A program made the position numbers and the translations under genes. Under the pieces are notes generated by a model. It was given only the letters and a program-made list of their open reading frames with translations, was not told where the DNA came from and made no database searches. From assembly GCA_013368325.1 (NCBI GenBank), contig JAACJK010000180.1, forward strand, positions 58,109-122,108: a stretch of 64,000 nt of DNA, in the 5' to 3' direction. Below are positions 23,425-34,745 of this stretch, piece by piece. Each line of letters starts with the position of its first letter. Position 1 is the stretch's first letter. Source of the DNA: Ephemerocybe angulata (taxonomy: Eukaryota; Basidiomycota; Agaricomycetes; Agaricales; Psathyrellaceae).

Positions 23425-24820
23425 ATGTCTGGACAGGGTTCTACGCAATCGTGAGTGTTTCTGTGCTCTGCGTTCCGTGGTTCATTCCTTTCGATGTATC
23501 CCGCCTTTCTGTTCACCTTTTGTGAGAGTTGGCGTGTCGCTTACCCTCATTGTGCATTACCTTCTTACCTTAACCGTCGATGCTTACGGTTCCTCGATCT
23601 TTAGCTACGGCGACGGAACGGGTGCGGTGCCTGTTGACGTGATTGTTCGAGCCCTCGAGTACGTGCTTTCTCCCTGCTTATTCACTGAGGGTGAAAGGAA
23701 CTGACTTCTGCCTAAGGAAACTCGGGCCTATCACTAAAGAAGCCCTTGCGTGCGCCGCTGTAGAGCTCAACCTCGCGCACCCGGATGCCTGCCCGTGAGT
23801 ATTCCTCTCGTCGAACGATATAGCCATCTAAACTATTATGCTCAATAACTCCACAGTGGTCATAACGCTGCGCCCGCTGAGGAAGAGGAAGACGAAGTCC
23901 CAGGCAACTTCGACTACGCTTCAAACTCGTCGGGCTCTCCACCTTCGTCTCCCGTCCCCTACGTCGTCGATTCAGACTCGTCCGATGGCTCTACGCCTTC
24001 TTCGCCAATCCACATCGTCTACTTCGAGGCCCAGGAGCGCCACTTGCGAGACAGCGCCTACTCCGACGAAGACTCTGCGCCCTTCCCCATTGCCGTTCCG
24101 CCCCAGATCATCGACTCCGCCGAAGGGCGCCTCGTGGCACCCGTCTTGAGCCTCCGCTCCTCGATCCTCTTCCAGCCCCTTGGCCCTCCCAAGCGGTCGT
24201 ACACTGACGTCCTCTCTCGCAGTGAGGACTCAGGAGAAGCGAACGACGACGAAGACCACGACGACACCTACGACAATCGAGGCAAGAAGCAGCGCATTTC
24301 TCTCCGAGCCGCGTCGCCTGCGAGCTCGGAGCTCTTCAACATCGATAGCTTCATGACTCGTTATCGCGACTCTCTTCTTAGCGACGCGCGTATGCTCGCC
24401 AACTCTGGCGCAACTCCTGGCCAGGCCGATGTCAACGAGGATGATGGCTCTCACGACGACAATGCCGACGGCGCTGATGCTAGGAGTGCCTACGCCTCTG
24501 CGAGGGAATATGACTCTGGCGACGAGGCCGAAGAGGAGGTCGAAGGAGGCCGTGCCAGCCCAGACTTCACCTTGAAGACCCCCGTTAAATGGGATGAGGT
24601 CGCCTCCGGCGACGAGTCCGAGGAGGAATTCGAAGAATCTCATAACCCCTTCACCTTGGAGACTTTCGTCAACTGGGAAGCGGTCTTGGAAGCGGCCTCC
24701 AACGCGCTAGCCGAGTATAACGACGATGAGGAGGCCGCCGATGAAACCGAGGAGGCTGCGCCTGAGGTCGCTAGGGTCCCCCAGAACCCTCGCTTCACCA
24801 TTCGCAACCTTCTTAACTAG
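23425..24820 (+). CDS. Family A acidic protein, copy 3
   Basis: Four exons: 23425-23450 (26 nt, MSGQGSTQ), 23605-23658 (YGDGTGAVPVDVIVRALE), 23717-23794 (KLGPITKEALACAAVELNLA, ending CP) and 23857-24820. Intron positions and phases match copies 1 and 2. The last exon starts GHNAAPAEEEEDE, is Ser/Asp/Glu-rich with one basic patch (NRGKKQRISL), and carries two related motifs, FTLKTPVKWDEV and FTLETFVNWEAV, the first shared with copy 2. The C-terminus turns basic/hydrophobic (NPRFTIRNLLN). Function unknown. Promoter block and TATA box are shared with copy 2. Confidence 0.78.
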
Positions 24821-25441
24821 CCGAATGATAGCGATACAACGAGATGGTGTTTCGGGGTTGTTGCATTTCGTTGCTCCCATCTACTACTTATGACCTTTAC
24901 GATGTTCACGTTTTCTTTCAAGTTTCGCCTGTATGTCATATGTTCCCTAACTGTATGTACCTTTACTTTGTACATCTATATGTACTTTCTGTGGACATCA
25001 TGTATCTTTCGCATCACATTGTTTTCCTGTGTATTCTGGAGTCTCGTTAATGTGCACTTATTTTGATCTCCTCGTCGAATCCAAGTTGAAGTCTCGAAGT
25101 CGGGCCGTGACAATTCCCCTGACCTGTGGATATCAGCTCGAGGTGTCTATCAGCCAGCAGTAGCGGAATATAGGGATCAAAGCATAATTCGACCTCATAC
25201 AACGCGCTCCAGCCAGCCTAACCTCTGTTGCGCAGGGCCTCAGACGAGCTCTGGCAAGGAGGAACTTCCAACCTCGTGACTTCCATTTTGGGTAACAATG
25301 GCCTTTGTTGATGCGTATGTTGGCCGCGATGCCCTCGATAACGCCGTAAGCGGCTCTTTGCTTTCTTTCCTTTTCTTCAACCACCACGTCCACATCCTTC
25401 CTCCTACTACTCATCTCGCTTCATTGCGCGTATAAACTACG
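24821..25441. other. Intergenic
   Basis: AT-rich 3' flank of family A copy 3, then the upstream region of the gene at 25442. No gene seen. Confidence 0.6.
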
Positions 25442-26180
25442 ATGCCTCCTCAAGCCGGGGAAACCATCGAGCAGTATGAAGCGAGGAATATTGCGGCTCG
25501 AGAAGCGGCCCTGGCGGCAGCTAGGGCTGAGCGCGAAAGGCAGGCAGGCCTTGCTCGGGACGGCATGTAAGCAGTCCTTTCTCTTTCAAAACTACCTTAC
25601 CCTCATGTACTCACTCGTCCCCAGCTTCAACTTCGCCGAAGCTCAAGACAAAGACAGCAAGGCCGCGCGCGCAGCCGCGCAAAACACCCCGGGGCCGATT
25701 CGCAGGAAGAAGAAAGCCGCCAACGCGCTCAAACGCAAGCGCAAGCTACCCACCGACATTACCGATAGCGAATCAGAGCCGGAAGGCGAGCTCCCCGACA
25801 TAAACAGGCCCTTGCCGCCGAAGCCCACCAGCGGGTGGCACAGGAAGTTCTATCCGAAATCGAGCAACGCGGACCCCTCGCCTTGCCTCATGCGTCGCCC
25901 CATCCCCAAGAAGCCGTGGCTGGCCGACCCCATCTCCGTCGAGACTCCGAAGAAGAGCAAGAGCAAGAAGGCGAGGACTGCGGAGTGGGTTGCTGGATCC
26001 ACTTCGACTGCCGCCGCTCCTGCTGGCGCCATGATTGAGGGAGCGGGAGTGTTGGGGCCTGTGAGCTGGAGCCCTCTGCCTGACTTGTTTGCGGAGTTTG
26101 AGTCCGAAGAGGAGGTAGAGGAGAATGAGGGAGAGGAGGAGAAGTGGGAATCGTGGTCCCAGGAGTCCGTAGAGGTCTAG
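25442..26180 (+). CDS. Unrecognised highly charged protein
   Basis: Two exons: 25442-25566 and 25625-26180, joined through a split Ile (AT/C). The product is about 226 residues. The N-terminus is an Ala/Arg/Glu-rich helix likely to form a coiled coil (YEARNIAAREAALAAARAER). Next come basic clusters (RRKKKAANALKRKRK and KKSKSKKAR) that look like nuclear signals, a Pro-rich middle, and an acidic C-terminus (FESEEEVEENEGEEEKWE). No enzyme motif or known domain is visible. The ATG at 25442 opens the first exon, and a stop occurs upstream in frame. The acidic tail recalls family A, but the exon layout differs, so I do not place it there. Confidence 0.7.
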
Positions 26181-27646
26181 ATCCTCGGAGAGGGGTATTT
26201 CGAAGCGCACGACATACCTCGTGCAAGACTGGTTGCATAATTACCATTACAATCTCACTCTACCCCAGTTCTCCCGCAAGCCAATTCCCTTTCCACCTGT
26301 ATTTCTGTATCTGCTCCTGTACTATTTCTTGTGTGTGCGTCTATCTCTAGCTCGAACGACTTCATGTAGAGTATGATTTACTGTACACAAGTCGGCGTGT
26401 CGATACTGTTTATTTCTTTCTCTCTTGGTTCTTGTATCATTCTGTATTCTATGTCATCTAACCCACTATTCTCGTTGCACGATTTGCATCAATACTCTGA
26501 GTCAATGGTTCAGACTGGTTCGGTAAACAAAGGGCGAGCAATGCTCCTCCCAGACCTCATTTTCACTGTGACTCCATTGCCACCGTGCTTTTCTCACTGG
26601 TACTCCAGTTTTCACACAAAGTGCTCATCGACACCCAGAGACACCTCGAGATGTGCTCTGTAAGCATTCCGATAAAGAATAGTCAGTACTCAAGGCCAGA
26701 ATTCAAAGTGAAGCAAGCGCACAGCATCCCGTTCAGCGGGCTATTGAAAGTTAAGTTAAATATCTGAGAACTCTGCAATGACAATCCAACTTCTGCGTAC
26801 ATGAATACCCAAGTGATACGTCTGGCCGTAATTCAGAGTGCGCTCAGGGACATTTGGAGGACCCAGCAGGGCATAGAACCGCTCCTTCTGGACTATCCTT
26901 ATAGTTAGTAGTAGTGGGGACAAGAGAACACGCACCACTGACTGACACAAAGAGCCACTTTTTTTTGGCAGTCGCTGAAAGAAAGTCCTGAATAGTTTCC
27001 CTGGATAGATGTAAGGTTGATTAAGGGTCCTGAAACTAAGGCGTGCTAGGAGCGCTATGCCAGTGGGAAGTTTCCATAGGGTTGAAGTTCAAACGTTCAA
27101 GGTTCATCATCGTATGGCGCGGGGTTGATGAGGTCACCGTCAATAGTAAGTAACATCCGCATCACAAAGGTCAGGGTATGTCAATGAACTTCAAGGCGGA
27201 TGCGCGGTTAGTAGTAGGGGTTTCACATACTTATAACAGGCTCTTCGATCCCATGCGAAGGCATTTCTGTTCTCGGAAAGAGTGGAAAGGACTGGATTCC
27301 TGGAGATTTTGTGGCGATTCCTAGCTTCTTAGCCATGTCATGTGCTCATACGAGCTTCGATTGCATGGGATCTCAAAGACATCAGCCATTCTACGCAGGA
27401 GTTGGATTCGCAGCATTGTGCAACAAATGGGAAGGTGAGTTCTAGGATGTAATAGTGGTATATTTATTGATAAGATTTCTCAGGTATGATTTGTGCTGAG
27501 AAGCGTCCTTCCAGGGAGCAGTAGGCTCGGGGCGCGAGGTATCCGACTTGGAAAGTATAAAGACCAACGTCTGATCGCTTTGGTTCTTCGCACTATCAGT
27601 CCCAAAGTCCGCTCGAACGCGTACCCTAGGATAGCAATCCCTAGTC
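26181..27646. other. Intergenic, nothing recognised
   Basis: About 1.4 kb without a supported gene. Composition becomes AT-richer from 26200 to 26480. No repeats or RNA genes were recognised. Confidence 0.55.
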
Positions 27647-29002
27647 ATGTGCTCCACGATGCTTGCTCTTGCTGCTCTAGCTATTCACATTGGCCGTGCA
27701 CTCGCCTCACCCGACATCCCCCAATTCGAAGTGGATGGCAAGACGTACCCAGGATGGACAGATGCAGGTCAGTTCCGTTCCGCGTTGCTCATTCCACCCG
27801 TGCTTTCCTGATCATGGTACTCATTACCTCCTCCATTGCAGATATTACGCCACCCAAGGTAACAGCTTAACTATCGAACTCAGCCATGTCGCGCACTGCC
27901 TTATACAGCACGGTTACAGGCCGAGAAAGTTATGCGCCTATTTCCACTTGGGAATCCATGGGACACAGCTACTGGCTTCGTGAGCGTCAATCAATTCGAT
28001 AACACGTACTATGACTGGTACGTATGTACCAGCGAAGGGTCTCCGGAGCGCTATAACACGACTGTGAGTTCGCGCCCCTAACACAATATTAGGGACACTT
28101 ACAATGAATCCTCCTAATATCATACTAATACCATACACCTTTCATCTTTGCAGAAGACAGCCCCCATCCGTGCAGGGGGTATAGTCAACATTCCTTGGAC
28201 CGGCTGGGGCTCTGCCGAGCAAAGCCCGCCTAAGGGTCCCGTCTTGAACTACATGGCTAAGTGCCCCAAGTCTGGATGCAGTGGATGGGCAGCGAACTAC
28301 CCTCAGACTCCTTGGTTCAAGGTACGTATCCCACACCTCAAATTTACCCAGAGCCGCAGAGCCGCATTGGAACATCGTTAAAATGCTAGATTTCACACGA
28401 TGGCTTGGATGCGGATGGTGTATGGGCGACAACCAAGATCTTCAAGAACCATACTCTCAAGAATCCTAAGGGTTTGGCGACCATCAAGATACCCACTAAC
28501 CTTGCACCCGGAGATTATGTGAGTGCATGAATTTTGGCGCAGGGGCGGATTGTCTAACTCCAGACATTAGCTCCTTCGACACGAAATGATTGATCTGAAG
28601 CGTCAGATTCGTTGGGGCGACTCATACTGGAACGATTACATTGACTTCTTCCCTGGCAAGTCGTTTACCTGGTTGTACCCTTTCTTGATCTGACAATCTC
28701 TCCCGTCTTCTATCTAGTCTGCCTGCAGCTTACCGTCACAGGCAGCGGAACCGTCGTGGGGAGCGGGTCTAGCTTCCCCGGAGCTCATAAGGTACGCCCT
28801 TAATATCCTCACTGCTGATTCTCCTCAAGCTCAAAGTGGGCCCGTTTAGCGAGAGGAACTGAGGTACGATGTTAATAAGGATGTGGGCAAGGCAAGTCAA
28901 AAGTCCTTTGTATCCTAGGGGTTTGCGGTGCTGATATTTGGATTTTCATAGCCGTACACCATTCCAGGACCCTCAATCTTTCCCGGATTGAAGTTTGATT
29001 GA
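27647..29002 (+). CDS. AA9-fold protein lacking the copper site
   Basis: Nine exons (27647-27767, 27842-27858, 27920-28063, 28154-28321, 28390-28518, 28571-28655, 28718-28791, 28850-28891, 28952-29002) give about 275 residues with a signal peptide (MLALAALAIHIGRALA). The AA9 polysaccharide monooxygenase layout is clear: FEVDGKTYPGW at the N-terminus, GPVLNYMAKCP, WFKISHDGLD, TIKIPTNLAPGDYLLRHEM, FFPVCLQLTVTGSG, and YTIPGPSIFPG at the end. The catalytic residues are missing: the mature N-terminal His aligns with Ser, the second copper His (normally two residues before GPV) is Pro (PKGPV), the axial Tyr is Phe and the active-site Gln is Asp (DFFPVC). Oxidation of polysaccharide by this protein is therefore unlikely; a binding role is a guess. 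Two introns have GC donors (28656, 28892). Confidence 0.85.
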
Positions 29003-29653
29003 GTCGTTTGCTTGAATTATATGAATTGACTAGGAAACTTTGGATCTGTCCGTGTCTTGCATCCATGTAAACTAGGGATTATGCGAAACGCAGACGGCAC
29101 GTCGAATTGACGCGACGCGACGCGCCGAAATTGATCTAATCTTCCCGTGATGGCGTCTGAACCACGATCTAGGGTCGACGAGCTCGTCATCGGTCGAGGC
29201 TACCCTCTCTTTCAACTCTCATTGTCCCCGTCTGACTCGAGGCATCAAGCCAACGTGGCTTGGGCTTGCTCGACGCAGTTTCAGCCGGCGACTACGAGTT
29301 CAAGCACGAATACCAGCGAACACGAACACCAACGGTCCAAGTCGGATCTCGAACTTGACTTCATTGTACCCAACGATACGGACGTACTACGTAGGGATTT
29401 GTATCTGGGAGATTGGAGGTTATATACGGGGAAATTCGGGCGGGGTGAAGGTTGAACGTGTACCACGATCTCGGCTACGAACACTAAAAGGCAGGCCACG
29501 CACCCTGAAGCGCGGTCTGGTTGATCATATTACATTTGCACGATGAGGTCGCCACTCTCATATAACAGTGCGTTCCCAATCCAACACCACCAACCTTCCT
29601 CATTTACTCTCTCATACTCATCAACACACTACTCGACTACAGGTATAAACGCT
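29003..29653. other. Intergenic
   Basis: 3' flank of the AA9-like gene and upstream region of the Cys-rich gene. An open frame at 29147-29455 is not supported by splice sites or motifs. A TATATA element lies near 29431. Confidence 0.5.
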
Positions 29654-30459
29654 ATGTCCAGCCCCAACTCGGCAACCACACCCTCGACATACGCAACGAA
29701 GCCGCCTTTCAAGCGACGCCGCATTGCCGCCCCGCCCCCTTCAGCGCACATGATCACCATTCCTAGTGTCAATGGGCTGCAGCAGCCTGGGGTGGTCAAA
29801 GGGAACCTTGTGCATACGAGCTGCAGGCCTGTGGGGGTGCAGCAGCAGAATTGCTGCGTGTCGTGCCACCGATCGTTGTTGGGAATGCCAGGAGGGCCGG
29901 TCGTTTGTGCCAGGTGCGTTGCTGCAATAAGTACTCTTCCTTGGGGTGAACGGAATGGCTGACCATTTTGATTCGATGCTGTTCTTGGGTGTATTTTAGA
30001 TGCGAGTCTTTGAGCTGTAGGATTTGCAGTCGCCGGTGCACGTCTAGTGGGTCTGGGAGGATGGAGCCTCCGACTCCGAATCGCAGCGGTACCCATACGC
30101 CCTCAGAGAGATCGGAGTCGCCATATGAGTCCAATATGCCGAAAATGAGACCGAGATCATCGTCAATGGTTGACTTGGATGACGAGAACGAGAATACGAG
30201 CACGAGCAAGAGTGCCGAAACGAGACAGACTGGGAGGAGGAGGAAGGCTTCAAGTCCAGATCGAGACGATGTTAGGGATGGAAGTTATTATGGCGATGAG
30301 GTCCGTGGAGAGGGGTGCGGGAGGACGGTATGTCGGAGCTGCTGCTTTGAAGACGTTGAGAGGTGTGCACTTTTCATTGTCTTCACTTCGACTGGGACTG
30401 ATGATTGTGATCTTAGGGATACGTCGACGTGTTTGGATTGTTGCTCCAGCACTTGCTGA
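29654..30459 (+). CDS. Cysteine-rich, probably zinc-binding fungal protein
   Basis: Three exons: 29654-29913, 30000-30362 and 30417-30459, about 221 residues. After a Ser/Thr-rich start with a basic patch (KPPFKRRRIAAPPPS) come CCVSCHRSLLG and VVCARCESLSCRICSRRC; after a long Ser/Arg/Asp-rich linker come GCGRTVCRSCCFED and TCLDCCSSTC at the very end. The CxxC pairs at the two ends likely form two zinc sites, as in a conserved fungal family with the same spacing and an acidic linker. The last intron (30363-30416) is needed to join CCFEDVER to DTSTCLDC. Without it the frame also reaches the same stop, so the two forms could be alternatives. Role unknown. Confidence 0.75.
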
Positions 30460-30585
30460 AGCGTTTCTTTTACTTTTACCTTGGTTCGGCTTCTGATCTA
30501 TATTTTATTCTTACTTCACATATTCGTCTCCACATAAGACACCTTGTCGTCTTGCTGCCCCATACTCTCATGCTACAAACCAACC

Positions 30586-30935
30586 CATTTCTTCGAGTTC
30601 TACGGCATTCTCTCGACATTACGATTACGACGTCGCTTACGATTCTGCTACTTATCATCTTCTAATCTCTTGCATTCCAATTCCATCCTCATTTTACTCT
30701 TTATCATTCTTCAGCTAACGTTGTTACCCGCCGTGCTATCGATGCATTCCTTTAGAAGGTACATACAGGAGAAGAAGGGCTTGCCAACCATCTCATTTCT
30801 TAGAACTCTACACATTCTCTCAGCAATAGCATTTCGACCTTGTTTACGATTTCTCTATCATCTTCTAATCTTTCGCATCGCAAATTCACTCCTATTTTAC
30901 TCCATGTATCCTTTATTCTTCAATTCAAGTTGGTC
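30586..30935 (+). repeat. Diverged direct repeat in 3' flank
   Basis: The sequence from CATTTCTTCGAGTTCTAC at 30586 recurs from 30794 with about three quarters of bases kept, at a period of about 208 bp. Both copies share TATCATCTTCTAATCT and ATTTTACTC stretches. It follows the Cys-rich gene. Confidence 0.65.
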
Positions 30936-33158
30936 TCCGTCCTATAACATGCAGAAATAGAGAGATACGCTACCAAATAAGTCTATCGTGACTTCTTACA
31001 CACCCAAATAACTCTGCACCAACCCTGAGCTAAGTCCAAGTCGCGTCGCGTCCCCCGCCTGACGCGCAAAATGACCGCGACAAGCATGCGTGATGCAGTC
31101 ACGCACATATCATGTGATGCCGTCCCGACCGGGAAAGGAAAGGCCGAGCGTTGCTGGCTGGAAAGTTGAAACGTGAATCCGAACTTCAACTGAAGCCACT
31201 AGGCCCACTGACGAGCCTACTGGCACGAGAGGTGCACCGTGCAGCTCGTAGGTAAAACCCGAGAATCGCTGCCCCCGCGAATTCGGAATTGCGCAGTGCG
31301 AGAGGAACAGATGGTCGACCCTCCATAAAAACTCGACGTTGCGCTCCTGGTGGCCTTCGAGGTTATGTATTTCTGACCGTTTGGAACAGGCACGACACGA
31401 AGCGAAACGACTCGACTCGACTTGACTTGAAGGAAGGGGTATAGGCGCACGGACGACGTTGCAACTTGGGGGAAGAGCGAAGTGGGGTGGCGGACTTCTG
31501 GTGGAATGAAAGGCTTGGGGAATGTCGATGAATGGTCGGGCGAAACAAGGCTAGATCGAGTCGTTTCAACTTGAAGGACCTCAGGAGAGTCTGCAGATAC
31601 GATGTCGGTCGGAGGAAGGGCGTTGTTGCTGGAAGGGATATCGGACTCTCGCTGGTCGACCGGTCGTTCGTTTCGCTCGCTAGTCGCCCTCCCTACCCGT
31701 GGTGGCTACTCGGTGGGCTCACATCTACGGACGACGCGGTTATCCCCAACACGATGCGAAAACTCGACCTGCCCTTCTCGAATGCCTGGGTTTGTGGGGA
31801 TGGTGCAGTGGGTGGACATATCAGAGACAGGTGTGTGTCTGTGACTTGGGTGGGTGGGGGCGCGCCACAGTAGCGATGGAAGGGATGGGTATACTGGAGC
31901 AGGATACGGAAGGAAGAGATGGGAGGGAGAGCTGGAACCGGAGACGGGGGAGGTACGCCTGAGTGAGGAGGTGGTAAGGTATGGTCCTGGAGGGGGTACA
32001 CACTCCATGGGGAACTGGATCCACTACCGGCGACGAATGGCTGGCGCTCGAACCTTGGCTGTGGTCGCTCTTGCATTGAGTCGAGAAACCTGGATGCCAC
32101 TGCTGGGACAGTCGCTTGAAAGAGCGAATCTTGACTTGAATCCGGCTCCTCACTGTGTCTATACTGGCCCTGGAATCTCGGAAGCCTCTTTGGGCACACG
32201 CTCTAGTCTCGAATCTGCTTGGGCTGGATCATGTCTCTCTGAATGGCGACGACTGCATATCTTGAAGCAACGGAGAGCGTCGCTCCTGGTCTGGCACCGC
32301 TTTGGTCCGCCGTTCTGCGCGTTGCCCAGCTCTTGATCTGTTGGGTGAAGTTTGGGGGACTCGTGCAAGCCCTAGTGACCAATCTGAAGACGAGATGGCG
32401 AGGTTCAGAAAGGAAGCCTATGGGAATACAGGGGCGAGAGGGGGCCCCTGGGTCACCAGGACACACTTCGCCTCCTGGAGTCGAACAAGGCGAACCCATC
32501 TAGGTTGTGTGGGTTCTGCGATCAGTACCAGGAGGGCCATCGCTCGAATGGACAATAACCCATCGATGCTTGCCGTATCGCTTTATAAGCGCTGGCACCG
32601 TCCGAAAGAAAAGGAATGGGAGTGCCATACCCAACCAGGCAGATCCAAGATGTAGCGAACTACGGGCTTTGCAGGCTTGTATCTGCGCACCCGCAACCCC
32701 AAGGATGGCGCATTGGAACCGTGGCGAACCACTCTACGCAAGGTCCTCATACTTATCGCACCTGCGCATTCACCTGCTATCTGCTCTGGAGTCAGAAGGG
32801 GACTTCGAAGAGCGAACGATTGACTGTACCTCGGCGTCTGGCTTGCGCTCGATCACTATCCCGTCCAATGTCGGAAATCCTTGGCTAAACCTTACTACTC
32901 TTCAGAAGACTTTTGGCACTCTTTTGCATTGAACCTAAAGACAATGACGCGGTGATGGCAACGACCGAAATGGGGAGACACGAAGGTGTTCAACAGACCA
33001 GGCGCGTTGTTTGGTCGCGTTTCTGTTCGGGACCGTGCGACTTCCGCGATCCCTTTTCAGCAGCTGCCCACGCTCATTAGGCTCTTCCACCGACTACCAG
33101 GGTGCTCACATCACTCAGTCGCGCGCCTATCCTTTGACGTTCTCTTCCTCTGTGAACG
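30936..33158. other. About 2.2 kb without a firm gene
   Basis: Many short frames overlap on both strands (for example 31693-32199 minus and 32302-32655 plus), none with a convincing start, introns or conserved motifs. It may hold decayed sequence; nothing specific was recognised. Confidence 0.5.
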
Positions 33159-34745
33159 ATGCCACCTACCGTTAACGACGAGAACGTCCGCCCTGCGCGG
33201 GTGGTTGGGAGGAGCAGGAACAGGAACTCGAGGAATGCAGGGTAAGTAACTCTTTCAATTCACTCCTTCCCCACTCCTTCTCTCCCTCCCTTCTTCTACT
33301 GGATCGGACTCGATCTGCAGCTACACTTCGAGTGACCGTTCGTGTTCGGTGATTTGGCTGACGAGACCTCTTCTACAGCCGTCCTCTTGCGGTGTTCACC
33401 ATCCAAGCTGTGCCACTCGATACAGTGACCACCACGATTCCTCGCCCCAATGAGCTCAGGTACGCCGATTCGTCAGTATCTTGACCTTTCGGGGTGTAGA
33501 CTAACGTGCGGCGCTTTGTAGGGTGTTCCAATCGGTGGAGAACATCGCACCCCCCGTCCGAGGCGAAGCTGCGGAAGAAGAAGAAGACCCTACCGAAGAC
33601 GAAGTCACCGTCACCGCGCCTGCCCCAACTGCAGCTCCCTCTCCGCCCGTCAGCGAAGACGAAGGCACCGTCACCTCGCCCGCCCCAACTGCAGCTCCCT
33701 CTCCGCCCGCCAGGGATCTTCTGGCCCCTTCTCCATCTCCCGGACCTGAAGAGCATGCTGTAGCTTTGTAAGTCTTTCTGTACTTCGTTCGATGCGCTCG
33801 AACTTGGGGCTGATCGCACGTCGGTACAGGATCCAGCTATTCTACTTTCTCTCTGTGATCCAGGTGTTCGCCCTCATGGATCTCATCCCCGAATTCTTCT
33901 GTGTGGCCACGGTTCAAGCTACACCCATTCCCAGCCTGCGGGAGTCCGAGACGCCCACGGGTCAAGCCACACCCATCCCCAGTCTGCCGGAGTCGGAGAC
34001 GCCCACGGGTCAAGCCACACCCATCCCCAGTCTGCCGGAGTCGGAGACGCCCACGGGTCAAGCCACACCCATACCCAGCCTGCCGGAGCCCGAGAGGACC
34101 CAGAAGCGCGCTAGAGACGAGCGCGAGGACGAGGATGAAGACGAAGACGAGCCAGCAGAGATCATCGCGCCCTGGACTTCCCAGGCCAACGCCAGTTCCT
34201 CCACCTACTATCTCGAAATATCCTCCAGCGTTCATCTCCACGACTCCGACGGCTCTTCCGCCTCTACCTCGTCGTTGGCAACCCCGTCTTGGTCAGAAGA
34301 TGAGGTTGACTACAAGGCCTCCTCTTTCACTTGGACTGCATCGAGCAGCTCGACCGTGCTTCTTCATCGCGCGAAGAGGGTCAAGCTCACAACACCCGAG
34401 GACCTAGACGCGATACGCCGTTCGACCGCGGGCACCTCCACCCCCACCCCACTCTCCACCCCCGAAAACAGCCCTTCAAAGCTGGCGGTCGCGAACGCGC
34501 TCCTTGACCTGCAGCGCCAGTCATCCTCGGAATCTACGGACGCCAATACTGCAGACACGACTCCCAAGACCTGGGGCCCTTATAATCTTCCTGTCCCTGA
34601 GGGCGTCTCGGTGTACCGTTCGAGTATCCAGACGCTCGGGGGCGCTGTTGCGGAGCTTGATGGGGAGGCGGAGAGGCCTGTTGCGTTTTCCTGGCTCGAA
34701 AAGAACGAGATGGTGGGGAAGAGGTGGAGTGATTTGCCGAGGTGA
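33159..34745 (+). CDS. Possible fourth family A member, repeat-rich
   Basis: Exons that keep frame are 33159-33241, 33379-33459, 33522-33767 and 33830-34745. A small extra exon at about 33321-33341 beginning with Tyr is possible, as in family A. The product (about 440 residues) is Pro/Ser/Thr/Glu-rich. It has two copies of a 20-residue APAPTAAPSPP unit near 33625-33715 and four copies of a 16-residue QATPIPSLPESETPTG unit (48 bp) at about 33918-34106. A segment before the second repeat set, FALMDLIPEFFC, resembles the exon 3 peptide of family A (GFMPPETC), and the intron before it has the same phase. The second half has basic patches (TQKRARDERED, HRAKRVKLT). Membership in family A is an inference; function unknown. 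Confidence 0.6.
33918..34106 (+). repeat. 48-bp in-frame tandem repeat
   Basis: Four units of 48 bp encode QATPIPSL(R/P)E(S/P)E-type 16-mers. The middle units are nearly identical in DNA and the last one drifts. Confidence 0.88.

Noticed and set aside
31693..32199. 168-codon Pro/Ser/His-rich minus frame
   Set aside because: Low-complexity composition in a region where every frame is open for 80-160 codons; no conserved segment.
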